Assembly (NCBI RefSeq): GCF_014635705.1
Contig: NZ_BMDI01000001.1
Location: forward strand, 760,008 to 824,007
DNA: 64,000 bases
Reading direction: 5' to 3'
From: Oxalicibacterium faecigallinarum
GTDB taxonomy: Bacteria > Pseudomonadota > Gammaproteobacteria > Burkholderiales > Burkholderiaceae_D
Position numbers and translations under genes: made by a program. Below, piece by piece: positions 34,252-42,561 of the stretch. The notes below the pieces were generated by a model that had not been told where the DNA came from, did not search any database, and saw only the letters and a program-made list of their open reading frames with translations. Numbering within the stretch: the first letter of the stretch is position 1; the number at the start of each line of letters is the position of its first letter.

Positions 34252-35844
34252 CTAGAAACCCAATGCAATCCCCTCGCCACGCGGATCTGCACCGCCTTCA
34301 AAAAATGCGGACCATGGCCCCGGCAAGCGCACTGCCTGTGCCGTTCCCATGCGCGGATACGGCCACTGCGCCGACTCAGCCGGATGTCCTTGTCCCTGCA
34401 GCGCCGTGAACGTAGAAGCCGGCACGGCAGACTCCAGCAATAAACGATTGCCGTCATCGCCCCAAGAACGTCCATACAACACGCGCGGCGCATCAATCGC
34501 CTGCTGCACATTCAGTCCGAAATCGACCACACGGGTCAGTACCGACGTCTGTGTCTGCGGTTGCACCTCACCACCCTGCGTCCCGTACACCATGAACGGC
34601 TTGCCGTTCTTGAATGCCATGCCGGACATCAGCGTAGAGGCACTTTGCTTGCCTGCCTTGAGCACGTTAGGATGATCGGGTTGCAGCGAAAAGAAACTGC
34701 CGCGGTTCTGCATCAACACGCCCGAACCCGGATCGGTCACACACGCACCGAAGTCGAAATACAAACTCTGCACGAGACCGACCGCATTACCATAGCGATC
34801 CGCTATGCTGATGAAAGTTGTATCACTGCCGCCTGCACGATTCTCATGCGTGCGTTGCGTGTCGTTCAGCCATTCGTCGCGTTCTGCATTTGCCAAGGCA
34901 GGATCAAGCAATTTCTCGATTGGGATATTGTAAAAATCGGGATCAGTCAGATAGCGGTCGCGCTTGTTGAACGCCCACTTGATCGCCTGAATCATCGCGT
35001 TGTAGTACTCAGGCGAGTCATACTTGATACCGCTGAAATCGATTCCATTGAGAAAATTCAGTATCAGCAATCCGGCGATGCCCTGCGAAGGTGGCGGTAC
35101 CTGATACACCTGCACATCGCGATAACTGGTCGAAATCGGTGCCACCCACTTGGCGTGGTACTGCTGGAAGTCTGCGATGGTCAGCAAGCCCCCCTGCTGC
35201 TTCAGATAGTCGACGATGGAATGCGCAGTCTGTTCGTAGAAGTGACGTGTACCATGTCTGGCAATGCCTTCCAGCGTATCAGCCAATGCGGTCTGCTTGA
35301 GACGTTCCCCGGGGCGATACGCCTGTCCGTTCTTCAGGAAGATATCCGCCGAACCCGGGTCCTGACGAAATACGTCGGCATCATCCGCAATCCATTGGCT
35401 GATGTCCTGTGTAACCGCCACGCCTTCCCTCGCATAACGAATAGCAGGTTCGAGCAAACGCGATAATGGCAGGGTACCGAAACGCGCATGGGCAAGGCCC
35501 CAGCTATCGACGGCGCCCGGCACCGTAATCGCTGCACGCGGACCGCGATGCGGAATCGCATCCAGACCCTGATAATCGTTGAGGGAAATATTGCGACCGC
35601 AGGTTCCGCTGCCGTTCAATGCGGACAGTGAATTCGAGCGTGCGTCATGAATCAGCCAGAAGGCATCGCCACCGATTCCGATCATATGAGGCAAAACCAC
35701 GCTCAATGTGGCGGCAGCGCAGATGGCAGCATCAACCGCCGTGCCGCCTTCCTTTAACACATCCAGTGCGGCACCCGTGCCAAGATAGTGCGCGGTGGCA
35801 ACCATGCCATGCTCGGCGTAACTGACGGGACGGGTGCTTCTCAT
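34252..35844 (-). CDS. Gamma-glutamyltransferase-like acylase without signal peptide
   Basis: About 530 residues from the ATG at 35844, with CTGGAG five bases upstream. The family N-terminus is GMVATAHYLGTGAALDVLKEGGTAVDAAI, in part. The cleavage Thr is likely in GGSDTTFISIADRYGNAV (near residue 350), followed by MQNRGSFFSL and GTQGGEVQPQTQTSVLTRVV. No export signal is seen, unlike the paralogue at 30607. This makes it similar to cytoplasmic YwrD-type proteins, whose substrates may be gamma-glutamyl compounds or acylated amides. It is the first gene of the operon. Confidence 0.85.
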   Translation of the reverse strand: MRSTRPVSYAEHGMVATAHYLGTGAALDVLKEGGTAVDAAICAAATLSVVLPHMIGIGGDAFWLIHDARSNSLSALNGSGTCGRNISLNDYQGLDAIPHRGPRAAITVPGAVDSWGLAHARFGTLPLSRLLEPAIRYAREGVAVTQDISQWIADDADVFRQDPGSADIFLKNGQAYRPGERLKQTALADTLEGIARHGTRHFYEQTAHSIVDYLKQQGGLLTIADFQQYHAKWVAPISTSYRDVQVYQVPPPSQGIAGLLILNFLNGIDFSGIKYDSPEYYNAMIQAIKWAFNKRDRYLTDPDFYNIPIEKLLDPALANAERDEWLNDTQRTHENRAGGSDTTFISIADRYGNAVGLVQSLYFDFGACVTDPGSGVLMQNRGSFFSLQPDHPNVLKAGKQSASTLMSGMAFKNGKPFMVYGTQGGEVQPQTQTSVLTRVVDFGLNVQQAIDAPRVLYGRSWGDDGNRLLLESAVPASTFTALQGQGHPAESAQWPYPRMGTAQAVRLPGPWSAFFEGGADPRGEGIALGF

Positions 35845-35924
35845 CGCGGCTCCAGGAATCGGGTTCATGGAAGATGAGCATACGGATCAAACGTCCCGTG
35901 GAAAATCGGGATTACCTGATTCGC

Positions 35925-35944
35925 ATCTAGGGATTTTCCTAGAT
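35925..35944. promoter_or_regulatory. Inverted repeat upstream of the gamma-glutamyltransferase operon
   Basis: ATCTAGG-GATTTT-CCTAGAT: perfect 7-bp arms around six bases, about 80 bases before the first start of the operon. A candidate operator; no adjacent regulator gene is seen. Confidence 0.45.
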
Positions 35945-36082
35945 TGCCACGGGGCAGATCAATACGCTAAGGCCTGCGCGGAAATTGATAAGCGTTTTGA
36001 GTTATACGCTGTCCCGAGTCATGCCGTCAGCGATGCAAAAGATACGCTGCCTGCCATGGACGGGAAATCATCAGCTCCCAAC

Positions 36083-36110
36083 AAAAAAGCGAGCTCGAAA
36101 GCTCGCTTTT
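36083..36110 (-). terminator. Rho-independent terminator after the DUF3325 gene
   Basis: AAAAAAGCGAGCT-cgaa-AGCTCGCTTTT; read leftward it ends in a run of six T, 16 bases past the stop at 36126. Confidence 0.93.
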
Positions 36111-36125
36111 CAATGATCGCCCGGC

Positions 36126-36479
36126 TTACCAGGCCAACCAGATTATCCCGAAAATCAAGGCAGCGATGCTTGCGCCCCGCCCCAACCCAATCGCTCGTTG
36201 CGGGGCATACGTCAACAGCAGCACCAGCATCAGTGCGCCGGCTGTCATCGTACCCAGACAGAGCACGCTGCCAACCGTCCAGCCCTGTAAACGCACGCTG
36301 ACCGCAAACGTCAGCAACAAGGCAATCGTACCGAGCAGACGACAGACATTGCGCGTCTTTCGGTCAGGCTCCTTGCCGCGGCCGTGGATATCCGCGTAGT
36401 GCCGATCCATACCCACGCTCAAGGCAGTCCAGCCTGCATATGCCAATGCAAGGCTGGCGACAAATCCGAAGCCGGTCAT
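36126..36479 (-). CDS. DUF3325-type membrane protein
   Basis: 117 residues with three to four hydrophobic segments and the LALAYAGWTALSVGMDRHYADIHGR, in short, and YAPQRAIGL features seen in DUF3325 proteins. These usually travel with PepSY and DUF3649 genes in iron-uptake clusters, as here. The start overlaps the PepSY gene stop. The function is unsettled; a role with the PepSY protein in reducing ferric complexes has been supposed. Confidence 0.82.
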   Translation of the reverse strand: MTGFGFVASLALAYAGWTALSVGMDRHYADIHGRGKEPDRKTRNVCRLLGTIALLLTFAVSVRLQGWTVGSVLCLGTMTAGALMLVLLLTYAPQRAIGLGRGASIAALIFGIIWLAW

Positions 36480-38119
36480 GTTGCCTCCCGCGTCACAAGT
36501 TCATCACCTTCGACGACAGATTGAGCGGGTTGCGGACGCGTCTTGGCGACTGACTTCAATGCGGTTTTCTTTTTCTGCAAATGGCGCACTGCATACAGCA
36601 GAGCAACACCAAATACCAGAGCAAACAGGTCGAAACCAACGACCGGCCACGGCCCTTTGCCTTGCAGCAGGGTGACGCCAAGATGGGACTGCGTGGTGAA
36701 CACATTCAGTACCGGTAAAGCCATGAACATCGCACCACCCACGCCCAGCACGACCTGCCACATGCCGCGTGTGGCACGTACCAACCCGATAACCATGACC
36801 ACCGCCAAAGGAATGAAGAACCAGCTGATTTCTGCCTCGACACGCTTTTCCATGCCAACCGGCAGTAGACGATTGGCCCAGAAGTAACTTGCGTAGGCAA
36901 TCGGCAAGCCACCAATCGCGCCAAGATTCAAACCTTCAACCAGTCGCAGACCAAAACCGACCTTGCCACCTTTGGCCAATACCTTGGCAGATTCCTGACG
37001 TTTCTTCACCGCCCACAGCAAGGCCCCGGTCGCAACCATCGCGCAACCCGCCAGACCGCAGATAAAAAACAGAAAGCGCAACAACGGATCGGCAAAGCCG
37101 GCCAGATGCAGGCCCATCAGAACACCGCGCGATTCAGCGGCCCCACTTGGCACATCGCCGGTGCTTGACGTCATTGCACCGGTCACGCCATCAAACTGGA
37201 CTGCCTGCCGCAAGGACGACAGTTTCTGTCCTTGCTGGCGCGAGATGTTGACGGTCGCATTGGCATCACCCGGATTGTTGACGGTGATGCGATCAATCTC
37301 GCCACCACCCCAATGCTTTTGGGCTTGGGCAATCATCGGACCAAGCGGTGCCAATGGTGCAGTCACGCCAGCCGGCTTCTTGTTCTCTGCACCTGGAAAT
37401 ACTTCCGACTGGAAAGTCTTTTGATCGCCGTTATACGCAACCTGTACACCTGCCGGCATGTACATGAACATCAGCGTAATCAGGCCGGTGTAGGTAATCA
37501 TCAGGTGATACGGCAATGCCAGTACAGCGACAGCATTGTGTGCATCAAGCCAAGAACGCTGACCTTTTTTCGGGCGGAAGGTAAAGAAATCCTTGAAGAT
37601 GCGCTTATGCGTGATCACGCCACTGATGATCGCCGCCAGCATGAACATGGCGCAAAAGCCGACCAGCCAGCGCGCCCATAGAACAGGCATGTAATGCAGA
37701 TCGAAATGAAGGCGATACAGGAAATCACCGCCACGCGTTTCACGCGGTTCGGCCATCGGCGCACCGGTAGCAGGGTCCAGTTCCTGACGTACGAACTTGC
37801 CGCGACCTTTTTCACCCGGCGCTGGGGGCAAGGAGTAACCTGCCGACACGGCCGGGTTGCGATCACTCGGTGCGCTAATGAACCAGCGCGACGCAGTCCC
37901 CGCCTCTTTTTCCATGGTGCGGATCGCGTTTTCGATCGCAACCGCACTGCTGACTTTCGCTGCTGCAGCTTCGTGCAGCTCCGGCTTCATCCACAATGAA
38001 ATCTCATCGCGGTAGTACGCCGATGTTCCTGCCGTAAATACGAGCAACAAGATCCAGCACACCAGCAAGCCGGACCATGTGTGCAACCACGCCATCGACT
38101 GGCGAAATCCCTCTTTCAT
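36476..38119 (-). CDS. PepSY-domain iron-cluster membrane protein
   Basis: 547 residues with four or more membrane helices. The opening QSMAWLHTWSGLLVCWILLLVFTAGTSAYYRDEI, in part, and later HDAHNAVAVLALPYHLMITYTGLI-like helices are the PepSY_TM pattern (FhuF/PiuB-like). Conserved histidines in HTW, HFDLHYMP and YHLMITYTG may hold haem. It overlaps the DUF3649 gene (ATGA). Such proteins are thought to reduce ferric siderophores at the inner membrane; this is family lore, not shown here. Confidence 0.87.
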   Translation of the reverse strand: MKEGFRQSMAWLHTWSGLLVCWILLLVFTAGTSAYYRDEISLWMKPELHEAAAAKVSSAVAIENAIRTMEKEAGTASRWFISAPSDRNPAVSAGYSLPPAPGEKGRGKFVRQELDPATGAPMAEPRETRGGDFLYRLHFDLHYMPVLWARWLVGFCAMFMLAAIISGVITHKRIFKDFFTFRPKKGQRSWLDAHNAVAVLALPYHLMITYTGLITLMFMYMPAGVQVAYNGDQKTFQSEVFPGAENKKPAGVTAPLAPLGPMIAQAQKHWGGGEIDRITVNNPGDANATVNISRQQGQKLSSLRQAVQFDGVTGAMTSSTGDVPSGAAESRGVLMGLHLAGFADPLLRFLFFICGLAGCAMVATGALLWAVKKRQESAKVLAKGGKVGFGLRLVEGLNLGAIGGLPIAYASYFWANRLLPVGMEKRVEAEISWFFIPLAVVMVIGLVRATRGMWQVVLGVGGAMFMALPVLNVFTTQSHLGVTLLQGKGPWPVVGFDLFALVFGVALLYAVRHLQKKKTALKSVAKTRPQPAQSVVEGDELVTREAT

Positions 38120-38406
38120 CCCGCACTCCGCAACGCCATGACACCAAGCCCGAGCAACAACGTCGGCACACCAATTCCCAACCAGGCACGCACGGCATCG
38201 CGCGCCGCAAATACCCAGATGACGGCACAAACATAGACAGTGAACGATAGCAGTGTGGCGGTCAGTACTGCATCTGCCCGCGCCATCGGCAAAGCGAGCG
38301 CCATCATGGCGGTAGACACTGCCGCGAGTGCGTAGCCACCCAGAATGGCAGCGATGGCACGCGAAGCCACGCCCACGCGATAGCGCAGTCCTTCATTCGA
38401 TTTCAT
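38116..38406 (-). CDS. DUF3649-type membrane protein
   Basis: 96 residues with three hydrophobic helices: VASRAIAAILGGYALAAVSTAMMALALPM, in part, then AVLTATLLSFTVYVCAVIWVFAA. The family is regularly found before PepSY proteins in iron-uptake clusters. It overlaps the PepSY gene by ATGA and lies 20 bases after the DUF4198 gene. Confidence 0.82.
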   Translation of the reverse strand: MKSNEGLRYRVGVASRAIAAILGGYALAAVSTAMMALALPMARADAVLTATLLSFTVYVCAVIWVFAARDAVRAWLGIGVPTLLLGLGVMALRSAG

Positions 38407-38426
38407 GTTGACTCAACGACCCGCAA

Positions 38427-39146
38427 TCACTTGTTCGGCGTTGCAGCCGGAGGGGCCGGCAATGCCTTGACGCCGGTTGGCTGCGTCAAGGACAAGGTCG
38501 TCACAAAGCTGGCTGAATCGTAAGCAGCACCATTGCGTTCACCCGGTGTTTTGTCGGTGTGATGCACTTCCAGCACATAGGTGCCGGCCCATGGCGTGTC
38601 GAAATCGACGAGCCCCTGCTCATCCGAGTAGGCTTCCTTGCCCCAACCCGACTGCACGATGATGCCGACTTTTGCCTTCGGCAGCGGCTGACCTTTGTAG
38701 GTCACTTTGAATTCGCCCTGCTTGCCGGTCGGCACGATATCCAGTGTCAGTTTCGGCTCGACGGCTGCATTGGATGTGATCAGACGGGCTGCAGGCGTCC
38801 AGATCATGCGCGAGACAATCTTGTCACCCTCCTTGCGCTCAATGACTGGATAGTTGGCTTCTTCTGCATAGATCGTTTCATTCTTGCCTGCACGTCCCGA
38901 CAGCACATACGATTTCTCGCCTTTCGTCAGAGTCAGTGCCTGTTCGCCTTTTGCACCAACCAGCGTCGCGCTTGGCTTTACAAATTTGTCGAGCAAGCCA
39001 GGCGATGTTTCACGCAGGTTTTCACCAAATTCACCGAAATAGAGGCTTGCGCTTTTGGCATTTTGTTCAAGCCAGACCTGGTGCGCCTGAGCGGAACCAG
39101 CAAACATCAAGGCGGAAATCAGCGGCAGCAATGCGAGACGTTTCAT
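38427..39146 (-). CDS. DUF4198-type periplasmic protein
   Basis: 239 residues. A cleavable signal peptide (MKRLALLPLISALMFAGSAQA/HQVWLEQ) is followed by the DUF4198 pattern: HQVWLE at the mature N-terminus, FGEFGEN and a C-terminal Ig-like half (PLPKAKVGI..GKEAYSDEQGLVDFDTPWAGTYVLEVHH, in parts) resembling NikK/CbiK-type metal or cobalamin-uptake proteins. It is the first gene of the operon, behind a Fur-like box, so its role is probably in iron or another metal. Confidence 0.82.
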   Translation of the reverse strand: MKRLALLPLISALMFAGSAQAHQVWLEQNAKSASLYFGEFGENLRETSPGLLDKFVKPSATLVGAKGEQALTLTKGEKSYVLSGRAGKNETIYAEEANYPVIERKEGDKIVSRMIWTPAARLITSNAAVEPKLTLDIVPTGKQGEFKVTYKGQPLPKAKVGIIVQSGWGKEAYSDEQGLVDFDTPWAGTYVLEVHHTDKTPGERNGAAYDSASFVTTLSLTQPTGVKALPAPPAATPNK

Positions 39147-39215
39147 GAATACATCCTTCTTTGGAAATAAGGAGAATGCCGGCGTGAATAAACCGGCATA
39201 TCAGGAATAAATACA

Positions 39216-39234
39216 AATGAGAACAATTATCGTT
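39216..39234. promoter_or_regulatory. Fur-like box
   Basis: AATGAGAACAATTATCGTT. Its core TGAGAAC-A-ATTATCG matches the TGATAAT-n-ATTATCA Fur core at 11 of 14 positions. It lies 70 bases before the DUF4198 gene and would repress the iron-linked operon when iron is plentiful. Confidence 0.7.
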
Positions 39235-39393
39235 GCTATTTTAAGAGGAATCAGCCACTCCTGCAATTGAAACCATGCCCACACCAGGGTCAGTGCGCTT
39301 GCAAGCAACACCCCATCACGCGAAGAACAAAGAAAAAGCGCGTGATTGTTGCCAATCCGCGCCTTTCCTTGCTTCAAAAGAAATGTATGCCGA

Positions 39394-42300
39394 TCAGCCT
39401 GTGCGCCCTTCATTCCGGTAAGCCAGTCGATACAGTAGCGGTAACACCAGCAACGTAAGGAAGGTGGACGACAGGATGCCCCCAATCACGACCGTCGCCA
39501 GTGGCCGTTGCACCTCGGCCCCGGTTCCCGTCGCCAGCGCCATTGGTACGAAGCCGAGTGACGCGACCAGTGCCGTCATCAACACCGGACGCAAGCGCGT
39601 CAACGCACCCTCACGCACCGCCTCGGCCACTGCCCTGCCTTCCTCCCGCAAGGTACGAATAAAGGAAATCATCACCAGGCCGTTCAGCACGGCAACACCG
39701 GACAAGGCGATAAATCCCACCGCTGCGGAAATGGACAAGGGAATCCCACGCAACCACAAGGCAATGATGCCGCCAGTCAATGCAAACGGAATACCACTGA
39801 ACACCAGCAAACCATCACGCAGATTGCCGAACATGGAGAACAGTAACGTCAGTACGATCAGCAAAGCCAACGGAATCACGACCTGCAACCGCGCTGTTGC
39901 GGATTGCAATTGCTCGAACTGTCCACCCCATGTGGTCCAGTAACCGGCCGGAATCTCAACCGTCTCACGCAGCCGCTCTTCCGCTTCCCGAACAAACGAG
40001 CCCATATCGCGGCCACGCACATTGGCACTGACCACGATCCGACGCTTGCCATCTTCACGACTGACCTGATTCGGTCCCGGCGCAACCGACAGACTTGCCA
40101 CTTCGCCCAGAGGAATGAAGCGCACCGCGGCAGCACCTGCGCCATCCGCACCATTGGCACCGCGCGGCAAGGCGATCGGCAGGCGCGAGATGGCATCCAG
40201 ATCCTGACGTACACGATCCGGCAGACGCACCACGATGTCGAATCGACGATCCCCCTGGAATACCGTACCGGCTTCGGTGCCGCCAATCGCGGTTGCAATG
40301 GCCGCCTGGACATCGGCCACGTTCAAACCGTAGCGCGATGTTTTGACGCGATCGATTTCGACCGTCAGCACGGGCAAACCAGTCGTCTGCTCAACCTTGA
40401 CTTCGGATGCACCAGTGACGCTGCGCAAGGCATCCGCAATGGTCTCGGCCGTTTTGTTGAGGACATCCATGTCGTCACCAAACAGTTTGACTGCCACATC
40501 ACTACGCACACCGGAGATCAACTCATTGAAGCGCAGCTGGATCGGTTGTGAAAACTCGTAATTGCTGCCCGGAATGGATGCGGCAGTCCTCTGCATCGCG
40601 GTAACCAGCTCGGCGTGTGACTGTCTTGGTTCAGGCCATTGATCCTTCGGCTTCAGCATCACGAGTGTGTCGCTGATGTTTGGCGGCATCGGGTCGGAGG
40701 CAATCTCTGCCGTGCCCGTCCGCGCAAACACACGCTCGATCTCCGGGTGTGCGTTCAGCAAGGCTTTCTCGAGCTGCTGCTGCATCAGTACCGATTGCGA
40801 CAGACTGGTGCCGGGTGCACGCAGTACCTGAATCGCCACATCGCCTTCGTTCAGATTGGGCGCGAACTCGCTGCCCACACGCGTCGCCAGCAAGCCGGAA
40901 ACGATGACCAGCACAACCGCAAAGGTCAGCACAACCGGTTTGTTCTCCATCACGCGATCCAGTACCGGTGCATACCAGTTGCGCGCCTTGGTCATCAGGA
41001 AGTTTTCCTTTTCCGCCACGCGCTCACCAATGAACAAGGCCACTGCGGCCGGCACAAAGGTGATCGACAGGATCATGGCGCTCGCCAGTGCAATCACGAC
41101 CGTCAACGCCATCGGATGAAACATGCGCCCTTCCACACCGGTCAGTGCGAAGATCGGCAGATACACGGCCATGATGATGAGCTGACCATAGATCAGTGGA
41201 CGACGTGCTTCTCTGGCTGCGGCAAAGACTTCCTTGAAGCGCTCTTCGCGTGTGAGCGTCCTGCCATACCCTGCCTGTGCATGTGCAAGTCGTCGCACGC
41301 AGTTTTCGACAATCACCACAGCACCATCGACAATGATGCCGAAGTCGAGCGCGCCCAGACTCATCAGATTGGCACTGACCTTGTAGCCGACCATTCCGGT
41401 GAACGTGAATAGCATCGACAAGGGAATCACCAAGGCCGTGATCAATGCCGCCCGCACATTGCCGAGGAACAGGAACAGCACAACGATGACGAGAATCGCG
41501 CCTTCCAGCAGATTCTTCTTGACGGTCGAGATTGCCTTGTCGACCAGATTGGTCCGGTCATACACGGTCACGGCCTGCACACCTTTCGGCAGATTGCGAT
41601 TGATTTCCTGCATGCGCGCATCCACCGCTTGCGACACGGCACGACTGTTCTGGCCAATCAGCATGAATACCGTGCCCAGCACGGTTTCACGACCATTCTC
41701 TGTTGCGGCACCGGTTCGCAACTCGCGCCCCAGACCGACTTCGCCCACATCCCGAATCCGGATCGGAATGCCGGCACTGTTGCCAAGAATGATGTTGCCG
41801 ATATCTTCCATCGTCGATACTTGGCCCGGTGTACGGATCAGCAACTGCTCGCCATTCTTCTCGATGTAACCGGCACCGACGTTGGCGTTGTTGCTCTCCA
41901 GCGCCAGCACCACATCCTGCAGGGTCAATCCGTACGATGCCAAGCGCTCCGGCACCGGCGCCACCTGATACTCACGCGCGAAGCCGCCAATCGCATTCAC
42001 CTCGGTAACACCCCGTACATTGCGTAACTGTGGCTTGATGATCCAGTCCTGAATCTCGCGCAGATCGGTCGGCGTATAAGGCGTACCGTCCGGCTTGCGT
42101 GCATCATCCGCTGCTTCGACCGTCCACAGGTAGATTTCCCCAAGACCGGTTGAAATCGGCCCCATGGTCGGTGAGATATTGGGTGGCAGGCTTTGACGCG
42201 CTTCCTGCAAACGTTCGCTGACCATCTGCCGCGCAAAGTAGATATCGGTACCGTCCTTGAAGATGACGGTGATCTGCGACAGGCCGTAACGCGACAGCGA

Positions 42301-42549
42301 GCGCGTCTGCTCCAGTCCAGGCAAACCGGAAAGAACAGTTTCAAGCGGATAGGTGATGCGTTGTTCGGTTTCCAGTGGCGAGTAACCGGGCGTGGATGTA
42401 TTGATCTGTACCTGCACGTTGGTGATATCCGGTACGGCATCAATCGCCAGCCGCTGGTAGTTGTAGATACCGAGTGCAGACATGCCAAGCACCAGCAGCA
42501 TGACCAGCCAGCGCTGGTCGATGGCGAAGCGAATCAGTCTTTCAAACAT
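39394..42549 (-). CDS. czcA: Heavy-metal RND efflux pump CzcA
   Basis: 1051 residues, the normal length of heavy-metal RND pumps. Twelve membrane helices and two large periplasmic loops are laid out as usual. The transmembrane helix IV motif LGALDFGIIVDGAVVIVEN (near residue 400) is the HME-RND signature. N-terminus MFERLIRFAIDQRWLVMLLVLGMSALG, in short. It exchanges Co, Zn or Cd ions for protons and works with CzcB and CzcC. It is the last gene of the cadA-czcICBA group. The metal set cannot be fixed by sequence alone. Confidence 0.95.
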   Translation of the reverse strand: MFERLIRFAIDQRWLVMLLVLGMSALGIYNYQRLAIDAVPDITNVQVQINTSTPGYSPLETEQRITYPLETVLSGLPGLEQTRSLSRYGLSQITVIFKDGTDIYFARQMVSERLQEARQSLPPNISPTMGPISTGLGEIYLWTVEAADDARKPDGTPYTPTDLREIQDWIIKPQLRNVRGVTEVNAIGGFAREYQVAPVPERLASYGLTLQDVVLALESNNANVGAGYIEKNGEQLLIRTPGQVSTMEDIGNIILGNSAGIPIRIRDVGEVGLGRELRTGAATENGRETVLGTVFMLIGQNSRAVSQAVDARMQEINRNLPKGVQAVTVYDRTNLVDKAISTVKKNLLEGAILVIVVLFLFLGNVRAALITALVIPLSMLFTFTGMVGYKVSANLMSLGALDFGIIVDGAVVIVENCVRRLAHAQAGYGRTLTREERFKEVFAAAREARRPLIYGQLIIMAVYLPIFALTGVEGRMFHPMALTVVIALASAMILSITFVPAAVALFIGERVAEKENFLMTKARNWYAPVLDRVMENKPVVLTFAVVLVIVSGLLATRVGSEFAPNLNEGDVAIQVLRAPGTSLSQSVLMQQQLEKALLNAHPEIERVFARTGTAEIASDPMPPNISDTLVMLKPKDQWPEPRQSHAELVTAMQRTAASIPGSNYEFSQPIQLRFNELISGVRSDVAVKLFGDDMDVLNKTAETIADALRSVTGASEVKVEQTTGLPVLTVEIDRVKTSRYGLNVADVQAAIATAIGGTEAGTVFQGDRRFDIVVRLPDRVRQDLDAISRLPIALPRGANGADGAGAAAVRFIPLGEVASLSVAPGPNQVSREDGKRRIVVSANVRGRDMGSFVREAEERLRETVEIPAGYWTTWGGQFEQLQSATARLQVVIPLALLIVLTLLFSMFGNLRDGLLVFSGIPFALTGGIIALWLRGIPLSISAAVGFIALSGVAVLNGLVMISFIRTLREEGRAVAEAVREGALTRLRPVLMTALVASLGFVPMALATGTGAEVQRPLATVVIGGILSSTFLTLLVLPLLYRLAYRNEGRTG

Positions 42550-42561
42550 GATGTCGCCTCC

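Noticed and set aside
34561-35466. Plus-strand frame of 301 residues
   Set aside because: It is a shadow of the second gamma-glutamyltransferase gene.
35845-36080. Possible sigma-54 promoter before the double-GGT operon
   Set aside because: No GG/GC pair with the required spacing of the TGGCAC-N5-TTGC type was found.
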